From positions 1 through 55,967 of the forward strand of contig NZ_CANNDS010000008.1 in the NCBI RefSeq assembly GCF_947503415.1: 55,967 nucleotides of DNA, in the 5' to 3' direction. This document shows, one piece after another, positions 20,481 through 28,354 of this stretch; positions within the stretch are counted from its first letter, which is position 1, and every line of letters begins with the position of its first letter. The stretch is from an uncultured Tateyamaria sp. (GTDB lineage: Bacteria; Pseudomonadota; Alphaproteobacteria; Rhodobacterales; Rhodobacteraceae). The position numbers and the translations under genes were made by a program. Under the pieces are notes generated by a model. That model was not told the origin of the DNA. It made no database searches and saw nothing but the letters and a program-made list of their open reading frames with translations.

Positions 20481-21485
20481 TCAGGCGTTCTTCTTCATCA
20501 GCTCTCTGAGCAGGACCGAAACCCGGCTTAGCGTGTGCACGTCCGCCTCTTCCGGCTGGGTGTCGAAATCGCCCGCAGGGCGGGCTGCCTGGCTGACTGG
20601 ATACGGGTTCTTTTGCTGACCCCAGAATGTCTTGGCCAGCCATGTGTTTTGCGGCGCGAACCGCTCGCGCAGCATCTGGCGCGATGCCAGCGACAGCACC
20701 CCGCTGCGTGTGGTCTGGAATTTCTCCTTGTGGTCCTGCACCACTTTCACCAGATCAACGACGAACCCATGATGGCCCTGTTCCTTGGTTAGGTACGGGT
20801 TGGACAGCCGCAGATATTCCAGGGCGTCCGGCGGCAGGGACACCTTCTGCAGAATGTCCACGCTCGGGCTTTGCAACCCGGGGGGGACCTGAAGCTCGAG
20901 CGCTTTGAAAAACGCGCCGAACAGCTCGCCCGTGCGGGTGGCCTCTTCGAAGCTGTGCACGGTCACGGCAGGGCGCCCAAAGACATCGATCCACTTTTCC
21001 AGCATGGGTCTGTTGGCCAGAAAGAACGGGTTCTCCTCGGCCAGGTACTGCGTCAGGGTCCGGGTCTCGCGGGTCGAGAAATCCTTGACGAACTGGTTGT
21101 AAAAGCTCTGCACAAAGGTGTCGGGACTGCGCACGAAGCAGACGACCCGGACATCGAAATGCGCCTTGAGATCCGCAAGGCGTTTCGGGGGGATCGAAAA
21201 GGCGAACTCTTCTGCGCTGACAATGGCGATCTCGGCTTTGCTGGTGCGAAACTCGTCCATCATCCCGCGCCATTCGGGGATCGCGTCCAGGGCGGCCCCT
21301 TTGAAATCCGCGTGACGCAACTGCCAGCACAGCTTGAAATGTGCGTTGTGAATGCGCCCGGATTTTGGATACAGGATCCCCGCCTTCAAAAGACGGTCCG
21401 CATTCCGCGCAAGGACGTTCTGGATGTAGGTTGTGCCCGTTTTATGTGTGCCGATGTGCAGCACGAGTGTCTTGCGTTGTGTCAT
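20481..21485 (-). CDS. Sulfotransferase family protein
   Basis: A 334-aa product with a textbook 5' phosphosulfate loop HIGTHKTGTT (residues 10-19, Lys15) and 3' motif CFVRSPDTFVQS (116-127). The frame is open 22 codons further upstream, but the ATG at 21485 puts the loop at the normal distance from the N-terminus. It lies 75 bases downstream of the FkbM/GT2 fusion on the same strand, so the methyltransferase, glycosyltransferase and sulfotransferase could decorate one glycan. Confidence 0.87.
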   Translation of the reverse strand: MTQRKTLVLHIGTHKTGTTYIQNVLARNADRLLKAGILYPKSGRIHNAHFKLCWQLRHADFKGAALDAIPEWRGMMDEFRTSKAEIAIVSAEEFAFSIPPKRLADLKAHFDVRVVCFVRSPDTFVQSFYNQFVKDFSTRETRTLTQYLAEENPFFLANRPMLEKWIDVFGRPAVTVHSFEEATRTGELFGAFFKALELQVPPGLQSPSVDILQKVSLPPDALEYLRLSNPYLTKEQGHHGFVVDLVKVVQDHKEKFQTTRSGVLSLASRQMLRERFAPQNTWLAKTFWGQQKNPYPVSQAARPAGDFDTQPEEADVHTLSRVSVLLRELMKKNA

Positions 21486-21560
21486 TCTGTGTCCAGCCGT
21501 TGCCCCACCGCCTTGCGCCTTCGAAACAAACACCACATTGGGCGCCCGCACTACCGTGAA

Positions 21561-23450
21561 TTACGTGTTGGAAACCGCCTGCATCATCCGGATCATTTCA
21601 GGCTGCCAGCGCCAGTCTTCCTGTCGCATCATGCCGTGGGTGACCGGATCGTGCTGCATGTCATGGGCCCGGCGCTCCACCAGAAAGTCGAACCCGTCGA
21701 TCCCCACGGCGCGCAGCCTGTCCGGGGCAATCACGGTGCCATAGGTCTTCTGCAGGACCGCAACAAATTCGACCGCCGCCTCGACATAGATCGGTTTGAG
21801 GTCGTCCCGCAGCCCGGCATAGGACCATTGCATCGTGTTCAGCAGCGACTGGATGACCATGTCGATGTTCGACCAGCTTTCATCGAGGGACCGCAGCAGA
21901 ATGGTGCGGAACATGTTGAAGCTGTAGAAATGCCGCTCGTCGCCTTGCTTGATGTCCTGCGCGGGGTGCTGACGGTAGTGATAGCTGTGGCCGCGCACAT
22001 GGGCGAGGGAGCCACAATATTGCGCCACCAGCATCTGAAAGATCTGGTCGTCGAACGCGCGCACATGTTCGGGAAAGTAGATGTTCTTGCGGTCCAGAAA
22101 ATCGCGCCGATGCACCCGGCGCCAGATCGTGGGCTGCCCCACGGCGATGGCCTCGCCCGAAATCCACATGTAATCATGCGCGCCCAGCCCGTGGTTTCCG
22201 GGCGTGTCATAGATATCGGCCTCGTAGCTGGGGTCGCGCCGCTCGGTCCCGTCCGCGTCGACATGCAGGAACTCGAACTCGCCCTCGACCACAAAGGCCC
22301 CGGTATAGCGCGCCGTCTCAAGCAGGGCCGTGAACAGGCCCGGGTCCACACGGTCATCGGCATCGATAAAGGCGATATGCGTGGCATCCGACTGGGCCCG
22401 CCCGTAATTGCGGGCCGATGCGCAGCCGCCATTGGGCTTGCGCACAAGGCGCACGCGGGCATCGTTGCGATACTGCCCGGCCACCAGATCACCGCAGCCA
22501 TCGGTCGATCCGTCATCGACGACAATCACCCGGATATCGTCGTTGCCATCGGCCAGAACGCTGTCGATGCAGTCGGTGATGTAGTCCTTGGTGTTATACA
22601 TCGCGACAACGACATCCAGCCGGGCCTTGCGGGTGGCAAAGTTGTCCTCGTAATCCCGGCGCAGCGCGTGCGCCCCATAGCGCAGGTAATATTCCCGCGC
22701 CCCGGCCCCTTCTGCGGGGGTGAACAGGGTCGAGGGGACGTAATCGTAAAGCTGCCCCAGCATGAACCCGACAGGGCAGTCCCGCATCCGCTCCGCAATG
22801 GCCGTGACACTGCCCACAACATCCAGCTTGAGCAAGTCAGGGGCCAGCGCAGACAGGGCCGAGACCGGCAGGCAGGGCACCCTCAGCGCGTCCTCCTGAT
22901 CGGTGTCGGCGGGCAGGGGGGCCAGACGCCGCCCCAGCGCGGTCAGTTGCTGGAAGGGCTGCGGCTGCATGTGATCGGCAAGGGCCGCCGCCCACGCCGC
23001 CAACCCGTCGGGGTCGGGGGGCGCAATGTCGGTGTCGGGCATATCAGGATGAAACCCGGCCGTCACACAGATCACATTGCTCAGGGCGTTGGCGGTCGCA
23101 TTGGCGCGGATCCGCTCTGCGGCGTCGGGGTCCGGCTCAAGGCACAGGACCTGCCAGTCGGGAAAGGCCGCCGCAAAGGCAATGGCAAACCAGCCGTCCC
23201 CGGCGCCCACATCCACGCACAGCCCGGCCTTGGGGATCACCCGCGACGCCAGAAAAAACTCATAATCCGAGGTCAGCATCTCCATCTGGCGCGCCGCTTC
23301 AGGCGCGTCATCCGCATGGGTCAGCGTGACCGTCGTGCCAAAGACCTGATACGTGGTCTGCGCGGTCACAGGCTCAGAAACAGCTACGGGAGCGGCCTTT
23401 GGGGCCTCTTTCTTGGGGGCGGGTGTCGTATCGGTCTCGGACATGCTCAC
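21561..23450 (-). CDS. FkbM-like methyltransferase fused to family 2 glycosyltransferase
   Basis: A 629-aa bifunctional protein. A low-complexity Ala/Pro leader (about 1-30) precedes a class I SAM-methyltransferase domain (about 35-250) with motif I VDVGAGDGWF (79-88), the acidic LEPDP strand end (104-108) and LLKLDVVG (206-213), as in FkbM proteins. A GT2 domain (about 278-629) follows, with VVVAMYN, VVDDGSTDG (310-318) and IDADD (362-366). It probably adds a sugar and O-methylates the product. The GTG start at 23450 overlaps the upstream GT2 stop by 4 bases (GTGA), the usual sign of translational coupling; an ATG two codons later is an alternative. Confidence 0.82.
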   Translation of the reverse strand: MSMSETDTTPAPKKEAPKAAPVAVSEPVTAQTTYQVFGTTVTLTHADDAPEAARQMEMLTSDYEFFLASRVIPKAGLCVDVGAGDGWFAIAFAAAFPDWQVLCLEPDPDAAERIRANATANALSNVICVTAGFHPDMPDTDIAPPDPDGLAAWAAALADHMQPQPFQQLTALGRRLAPLPADTDQEDALRVPCLPVSALSALAPDLLKLDVVGSVTAIAERMRDCPVGFMLGQLYDYVPSTLFTPAEGAGAREYYLRYGAHALRRDYEDNFATRKARLDVVVAMYNTKDYITDCIDSVLADGNDDIRVIVVDDGSTDGCGDLVAGQYRNDARVRLVRKPNGGCASARNYGRAQSDATHIAFIDADDRVDPGLFTALLETARYTGAFVVEGEFEFLHVDADGTERRDPSYEADIYDTPGNHGLGAHDYMWISGEAIAVGQPTIWRRVHRRDFLDRKNIYFPEHVRAFDDQIFQMLVAQYCGSLAHVRGHSYHYRQHPAQDIKQGDERHFYSFNMFRTILLRSLDESWSNIDMVIQSLLNTMQWSYAGLRDDLKPIYVEAAVEFVAVLQKTYGTVIAPDRLRAVGIDGFDFLVERRAHDMQHDPVTHGMMRQEDWRWQPEMIRMMQAVSNT

Positions 23451-24409
23451 CTCACACGCTCTCTGGCATAGTGCATCAACCCGTCGCGTTCGCCCCGCGG
23501 GTCCGGGGTTGACGGATCAATGACCAGATACAGACGGTTCACGGATTTCAGGCTTTGCCCCAGGGCCACCTTGTAGGCGGGTTTGTGATAGGTGGGGATG
23601 GTGTCTTCGCACCAGCGCAACAGGCGCAGCGCCCCGATGGACAGCGCCCCCCTGATCCGCGGATGGGCGAAATCGGGATGCCGTTCAAACAGCTGAAACG
23701 CCACGCGGGCGGTGCCGATGATGTCGAACCGGCTCAGCCCGTTCGACGCGGTCAGCTGGGGCCGCAACTGGCGCTGAAAATAGGTAAAGCTGCGCGACGG
23801 CAAGATCTCCACCGATCGGGCATGGGCGATGGCGGCGCTGTGAAACAGGATGTCTTCAAAGAAGTGGTCATTGGGAAAGCGCAGGGCACCGCGTTCGATC
23901 AGGGCGCGGGCAATGAACTTGTTGGCCGATTGCGGCTCGCAACTCATGGCCCAGGCCTTGCGGTCTGCCAGGGTCATCTCGCCCTTGGCCGCGGCGGCCT
24001 CGTACCCGTCCATGGCGCTTTCATCCAGAAACGGGGCCAGCGGGCTGCGCTCTCCGGAGAACACGCCGCGCACGATGATCAGCTCGGGCGCGCTTGCCTC
24101 AATGGCCGCCGCGACATCGGCCAGCGCCCAGGGCGCACGCACATCGTCGGCATCCAGAAAGCAGATGTAATCCCCCGTGGCATGATGCAGCGCCCGGTTC
24201 CGAGCCGAGGACAGCCCGTCATTGGATTGTTCCAGCAACATGATCCGCGGATCATCAAAGCCCGCCAGCACCGCCTTTGTCTCGGGGCCGGACCCGTCAT
24301 CGACCAACAGCAGCTCGAAATCGGTATGGGTCTGATGCAGCAGCGAATTGACAGATTGAACAAGAATGTCCCTGTCGTCGAAAGTGGTCATGATGCATGA
24401 AAATTTCAT
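23447..24409 (-). CDS. Family 2 glycosyltransferase
   Basis: A 320-aa GT2 enzyme with CIMTTFDDRD at the start, LLVDDGSGPE (34-43), NDGLSSARN (63-71) and metal-binding FLDADD (84-89). Its stop overlaps the start of the methyltransferase/GT2 fusion by 4 bases, so the two are translationally coupled. The small gene 24434 ends 24 bases upstream, making a unit of 24907 to 21561 and possibly on to 20481. Donor not identifiable. Confidence 0.87.
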   Translation of the reverse strand: MKFSCIMTTFDDRDILVQSVNSLLHQTHTDFELLLVDDGSGPETKAVLAGFDDPRIMLLEQSNDGLSSARNRALHHATGDYICFLDADDVRAPWALADVAAAIEASAPELIIVRGVFSGERSPLAPFLDESAMDGYEAAAAKGEMTLADRKAWAMSCEPQSANKFIARALIERGALRFPNDHFFEDILFHSAAIAHARSVEILPSRSFTYFQRQLRPQLTASNGLSRFDIIGTARVAFQLFERHPDFAHPRIRGALSIGALRLLRWCEDTIPTYHKPAYKVALGQSLKSVNRLYLVIDPSTPDPRGERDGLMHYARERVR

Positions 24410-24433
24410 GGGGATCCTTGCACATACGACACG

Positions 24434-24907
24434 TCAGCGCGTTCCGGCAGCGGACAGGTCAAACAGGGTCAGACTGTGCTCATCGCTGGACAGGAACAGC
24501 TGCAGATCGACGCGCTCGATATTGGCCATCCGGTTCGGGGACAGCTCAAACACGCAGCCGGACGTGGTTTTTTCAGACGTCACGGCCAGCGGCGTGGTGG
24601 CAAACAGATCGTGAAACTTGTCGGAGGTGAACAGGCGCACGGCAGGCACGATTTCAACAGGGATGTTCGAAGACGCGGTGGCCTGCACATAGATACGGCG
24701 GCAGTCGCGCCACCCATCGCCCTTCAACGTGACCGAGATTTCGGCCCATTCATAAGGCCCGTTCGTTTCCCTGGTCTCAAGATGCAGCGCCCCGTCTGTC
24801 CTGAAAGACAGAACCCCGCTGACATCGCCGATGCCGACACGCAGCCCCGGTGTAATGACAGCCACGGATTCGGTGCTGCCATCGGCGTCCAGATCATTCA
24901 GGGACAT
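24434..24907 (-). CDS. Unrecognised protein upstream of a glycosyltransferase
   Basis: About 157 aa from the ATG at 24907 (MSLNDLDADG). An ATG at 24973 and a TTG at 24985 in the same frame would add 22-26 Cys-containing residues and have no better ribosome site. The protein has alternating strands and no signal peptide or membrane segment; no family recognised. In size, strand-rich look and position beside a GT2 gene it parallels the gene at 18546-19097, but residue similarity by eye is weak. Confidence 0.5.
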   Translation of the reverse strand: MSLNDLDADGSTESVAVITPGLRVGIGDVSGVLSFRTDGALHLETRETNGPYEWAEISVTLKGDGWRDCRRIYVQATASSNIPVEIVPAVRLFTSDKFHDLFATTPLAVTSEKTTSGCVFELSPNRMANIERVDLQLFLSSDEHSLTLFDLSAAGTR

Positions 24908-25045
24908 CACATAATTGGGGTGCACACCACACCTTTCGATGGCTTGTGAAAGCAGCGCAATACACCGGCCCATGGCATGTGCCAAGTCGTCAGATCATCC
25001 TGCAGCGGGACCATGGCTGCAGGTGGTCGTCACAAGGGGCACGAA

Positions 25046-25077
25046 GACCCGGACAGGCGCCGTGGCCTGTCCGGGTC
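25046..25077 (-). terminator. Strong hairpin after the Hint-domain gene
   Basis: Perfect 13-bp stem (25046-25058 with 25065-25077) and a 6-base loop, 28 bases past the stop of the - strand Hint gene. The following T-run is weak (TTCGT), so it is either a terminator or an mRNA-stabilising stem. Confidence 0.55.
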
Positions 25078-25104
25078 GGGTTCACGCCCCAAGGGCAGCT
25101 GCCG

Positions 25105-26004
25105 TCAGGCCGCTTGGTGTTCTGCCAGCCGTGCGCGGATCGCCGGCGGCACCAGACGTGCAGCCGAAACGCGGGGCAGGTTCATCTCCGGGATGGTCCG
25201 CACGTCGCCATAGAGCTCAACAAATTCCGCGTAGTTGTGGAAGTTGCTGCGGCCCAGATAGTCGATATAGGTCTCGGTGGCGGTGCCTTCGGCCAGGATC
25301 AGGTCGTGGTTTTCTGTTTCCACGTGATAGACCGTGTAGCTGCCGTCGAATTCCGACAGGGGCACCCAGGTGATTGTGCTGTCGTTGACCAGGGCGCTGG
25401 CGTTGATCAGCATGCCGTCAATATGCAGCGCATGGTCGCCGGTCAGGGTCAGATCCCGCTTGGGCAGACCATTGCCCAGTGCACCGGCCTGAACACGGAC
25501 AGGCATCAGACGCTCTGGCGGCTGGAAGGCGCAGACCACTTTCTGCCAACCGACCCAGCGCACGGGAACGGTGGTGCCGTCTGCGGTCAGGACTTCGTCA
25601 CCGATGGCCAGCTCTTCAACCGCTTTTTCACCATCCGGTGTCGCGATGCGGGTGCCGGTCAGGAAGCATTCAGTCAGATGCGACGCCTGGGCAAAATTCA
25701 GATTGCCTGGAAGAGTGTCCGAGTCGAAACCCGCAGGCGTCACGACATAGACTTCACCATTGTTGATCGTCGCACCGCTGTTGTCGGCTGAAAAGATCGG
25801 ATATTCGGTGCCGTTGATGTTGAGTGTCCCGACAAAGGTGCCCTGACCATCGGAAAACAGGTTGCCATCATTGTCAAACACGGCTTCGCCGACGCTGAAC
25901 GTTGTGTCGACGGCATTGTCCGAGATGGCTTCTCCCGGATCAACATCCGCACCAAATAGCACCCCATCGAAGTAAAGATGCGCTGTGCCCTCATATGTGG
26001 CCAT
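25105..26004 (-). CDS. Hint-domain (Hedgehog/intein-type) protein
   Basis: A 299-aa product. The N-terminal ~110 residues are an acidic, strand-rich region like those on RTX/adhesin-type proteins. The Hint domain begins at Cys113 (ECFLTGTRIATPDGE), with the T-x-x-H block at TGDH (188-191) and a typical end (ENHDLILAEG). Hint domains cleave their own backbone at the first Cys. There is no endonuclease domain and no C-extein splice context, so this is not a classical intein but the family common in Rhodobacteraceae surface or secreted proteins. The start has AAAGGAA 7 bases upstream. A monocistronic gene ended by the hairpin at 25046-25077. Confidence 0.87.
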   Translation of the reverse strand: MATYEGTAHLYFDGVLFGADVDPGEAISDNAVDTTFSVGEAVFDNDGNLFSDGQGTFVGTLNINGTEYPIFSADNSGATINNGEVYVVTPAGFDSDTLPGNLNFAQASHLTECFLTGTRIATPDGEKAVEELAIGDEVLTADGTTVPVRWVGWQKVVCAFQPPERLMPVRVQAGALGNGLPKRDLTLTGDHALHIDGMLINASALVNDSTITWVPLSEFDGSYTVYHVETENHDLILAEGTATETYIDYLGRSNFHNYAEFVELYGDVRTIPEMNLPRVSAARLVPPAIRARLAEHQAA

Positions 26005-26190
26005 GTCGTATTCCTTTCAAATGCCGGACACCGGCTTGGGTAAGGTAAATTTGCCATTAATGTTTAGGGTATTGCCCTTGTGCTGTCGAGCGTATTTGAG
26101 TTGTCCCGCAGGCCAAGACACGGCAATACCTCTCTTTTTCGCAACACTGCATGGGCAGTTTTGGCAAACATATGCCGATTGGAACACAGA

Positions 26191-26526
26191 ATGACATTCG
26201 ACCCGATGACCGCAGCCCCCCAGGATTTCGATGCTTATGTCGGTGACAGGTTCGAGGTTCGGGCTGAAACAGGGCCGGTGACGCTCATGCTGGACAACGT
26301 CAAGATATTCGAAGGCTCGACCATACGCGACAATATCGTCGTGATCGACGATGCCGAAATTCCCCCGCGCAAGGCGTTTGCCCTGACATTCGAGGGCCCG
26401 GTGCAGCCCGTGCTGGCCAGCACGGTTTACGCCATGACGCATCCGGCACTTGGGGACATGGATTTGTTCCTGTCCCCGTTCCGGCAAGACAGGGACTGCA
26501 TGCTTTACGAGGCCGTGTTCAACTAG
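26191..26526 (+). CDS. DUF6916-like small protein
   Basis: A 111-aa product from the ATG at 26191. The order YVGDRFEV, VTLMLDNV, ALTFEGP, TVYAMTHPALGDMDLFLSPF and a terminal YEAVFN is the pattern I associate with DUF6916, a small beta-rich family often found near phage-tail-collar-like proteins. The gene at 27139-27588 has the same pattern in more divergent form. No signal peptide in this copy, so it is likely cytoplasmic or passes out with a partner. No obvious ribosome-binding site; upstream frame extension to 26080 looks non-coding. Confidence 0.7.
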   Translation: MTFDPMTAAPQDFDAYVGDRFEVRAETGPVTLMLDNVKIFEGSTIRDNIVVIDDAEIPPRKAFALTFEGPVQPVLASTVYAMTHPALGDMDLFLSPFRQDRDCMLYEAVFN

Positions 26527-26562
26527 GGTCGGGACCCTGCGCCGCACAGGCGCCGTGACGCC

Positions 26563-27063
26563 TCAAACCTCGCGTGGGCCGGTGTGCGGGCGCCATTCCA
26601 GTGCCAGATGCTGGCCCTGATCATCCGTCTGCGTGAACCCGTGACGCAGGTAAAGCCGCAGCGCCGGGTTGGTCTTTTCGACCATCAACCGCACGGGCAC
26701 CTTGCCCCCATGGGCTTCGTTCAAAAGGCTGCGCAGGATGTCGGTGCCAATGCCGCGGCCCTGATAGCCGGGCGCCAGCGTCAGCTCGATGATCCGCAGG
26801 TTGTCGTCCTGACGGTCCACATAAAGCCGTCCGATATCCACCCCGTCCAAAGTGATGATCCGGCGGATCGCATTGGGATAGACCCGTTGGTAATGCAGGT
26901 CCTGCGCCTCGAACTGGCCTTTGAGAAAATCCGCCTTTTCATCGTCCTTCCAGACGGTCAGCTGAAATTCCCAGTCCCGGGTGCTGGCATAGAGCGCCTC
27001 CAGAAACGCACGGTCCGCGTCGTGGATGATACGAAAAGACACCTGTCCGCGGCCGTCGCGCAT
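26563..27063 (-). CDS. GNAT-family N-acetyltransferase
   Basis: A 166-aa acyl-CoA-dependent acetyltransferase fold. The acetyl-CoA loop is seen as LAPGYQGRGIGTDIL (Q/R-x-x-G-x-G/A type), followed by VRLMVEKTNPALRLYLRHGF, the usual GNAT C-terminal half. The start at 27063 is chosen because AGGGAG lies 6 bases upstream and because the ATG at 27087 sits directly after the terminator of the upstream gene. Substrate unknown. Such genes often accompany tail-collar/DUF6916 genes, so it may modify one of these neighbours. Confidence 0.8.
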   Translation of the reverse strand: MRDGRGQVSFRIIHDADRAFLEALYASTRDWEFQLTVWKDDEKADFLKGQFEAQDLHYQRVYPNAIRRIITLDGVDIGRLYVDRQDDNLRIIELTLAPGYQGRGIGTDILRSLLNEAHGGKVPVRLMVEKTNPALRLYLRHGFTQTDDQGQHLALEWRPHTGPREV

Positions 27064-27087
27064 GGCGGGCTCCCTGAGTGTTGGCAT

Positions 27088-27121
27088 AAAAAACGCCCCG
27101 CCGAAAAAGAGGCGAGGCGTT
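27088..27121 (-). terminator. Rho-independent terminator of the DUF6916-like Tat-type gene
   Basis: An 11-bp stem with one G-T pair (27092-27102 with 27111-27121), an 8-base loop and six T on the - strand (A-run 27088-27093). It lies 18 bases after the stop at 27139 and just before the GNAT start. Confidence 0.8.
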
Positions 27122-27138
27122 TCAAAAAGCAAGGCTGA

Positions 27139-27588
27139 TCAGTTCAGCACGATCTCGATCACGTTGGATCCGTCCCGGCGCGGAACCGGCCCGGCCATGA
27201 CATCTGCGCGGCCAAGACCCGTCGCCCCAACCCGGTACAGCCTGTGTCCGGCTTCGGCGAGGGGGGCAATGTCGGGGCCGTCAAAAACCGCGACAACCCC
27301 TTCGGTCCGGGGCAGGTGGGCCGGGCGATCCGCGCCGCTGTCCACGGCCGAGACCTCGATCAGACGCATCACCGTGCTGTGGCCATCCTCGTCCTGAAAT
27401 CGGAACCGCTGACCGACATGGGCCGACAGTTCGGCAGCCCCCGAGGTGATCCAGTTGAACGGACCCACGGGGGTGACAGCCTCGACGGCGGCAGGGGTGG
27501 CTGCGACCGCGGGCATTGCGGCCATGGCGGCCCCGGCGGCGTTCATCGCCACGAAGCCGCGTCTGCTGATGCAGTTCTTGGTGCTCAT
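27139..27588 (-). CDS. Exported DUF6916-like protein with Tat-type signal
   Basis: A 149-aa product with AAAGGAG 7 bases before the ATG at 27588. N-terminal SRRGFVAM followed by an Ala-rich hydrophobic stretch and AVAA looks like a twin-arginine signal peptide (about residues 8-30). The mature part repeats the DUF6916-like order: HVGQRFRF, VMRLIEV, AVFDGPD, HRLYRVGATGLGRADV, ending IEIVLN. It is the second such protein within 1.5 kb. It ends in a clear terminator and lies downstream of the tail-collar-like gene. Confidence 0.72.
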   Translation of the reverse strand: MSTKNCISRRGFVAMNAAGAAMAAMPAVAATPAAVEAVTPVGPFNWITSGAAELSAHVGQRFRFQDEDGHSTVMRLIEVSAVDSGADRPAHLPRTEGVVAVFDGPDIAPLAEAGHRLYRVGATGLGRADVMAGPVPRRDGSNVIEIVLN

Positions 27589-27650
27589 GAGGGCACTCCT
27601 TTCTGTGGACGCCCCCTTGTCCTTGAACAAAGGGCCGCCTGTTCACGGGA

Positions 27651-28178
27651 TCAGCTGCGCGACGGGAAGATGCCGACCAGTGCGATCTGGTAGTTCAGAA
27701 CAAGGAAGGGCTGCATGTTGTCGACCGCCTGTCCGCCCCCGGTGTTGGACACAGCGATCGCATCCGACGACAGGGTCCGATCGGGAACAGGGCTTGGCGC
27801 CGCATAGAACTGGCCCGAGCCCAGCATGTTGTCGGTCGCGTTGCTTTGATCGGCCGGTGTGATTTCTGCACGCAGGCTGGCGGTGTGGCTGTGCGCCGGC
27901 ATGTTTGCCACAGTCATCGTTGTGGTTTCTGCCCCGCCAGCCTGGCCAATTTGCCTCGGCGTCAATCCGGGACCATTGCCCATGCCGACGGCCACGCGCC
28001 CGGACAGGTTCGGCAGGCCGAATGTGGTGCGCCCGTCCCCGCCAAAGTTGGTTCCCAGCAGCGAAAACAGCGCCGTGTTTTGCGAGATTGGGAGCAACTG
28101 GCCCTGACACAAGGCAAAGCCACGCGCTGCAAAGTTGTAACCTACAAGATAGATCTGTCCGATAAACGGTTCTGACAT
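27651..28178 (-). CDS. Phage-tail-collar / microcystin-dependent-protein-like protein
   Basis: A 175-aa product with the family's marker order: FIGQIYLVGYNFAARGFALCQGQLLPI, NTALFSLLGTNFGGDGRTTFGLPNLSGRV, GxxxGxxxxTMTVANMPAHSHT, and an LNYQIALVGIFPSR end. These proteins resemble the collar/tip domain of short tail fibres but often occur outside prophages, with surface or secreted roles poorly known. No other phage structural gene is nearby. AAAGGAA precedes the ATG at 28178. With 27139-27588 downstream it forms a likely two-gene unit. Confidence 0.85.
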   Translation of the reverse strand: MSEPFIGQIYLVGYNFAARGFALCQGQLLPISQNTALFSLLGTNFGGDGRTTFGLPNLSGRVAVGMGNGPGLTPRQIGQAGGAETTTMTVANMPAHSHTASLRAEITPADQSNATDNMLGSGQFYAAPSPVPDRTLSSDAIAVSNTGGGQAVDNMQPFLVLNYQIALVGIFPSRS

Positions 28179-28354
28179 GGGGGGTTCCTTTTTCGTCCTT
28201 CAGGAATGACTTTTCGAAATTGTACGAAGCTCAAACAAAATACGCTTTTTCCGGAGAACACGGCGGCTGAACCGCGGGTGGAGTCCGGATACAAGATTCA
28301 ACTTGGCGGCGATATCTTGCCCGGTCAAGCGCTAATGGTTTTGACCCACCGCAG

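Noticed and set aside
20871..23471. 866-codon + strand open frame opposite a sulfotransferase and the methyltransferase/GT fusion
   Set aside because: No recognisable motif, His/Arg/Gln-rich composition, while the - strand has clear enzyme motifs and gene overlaps.
25105..26004. Intein or bacterial intein-like splicing element
   Set aside because: No host extein on the C-terminal side and no homing endonuclease; fits the stand-alone Hint family instead.
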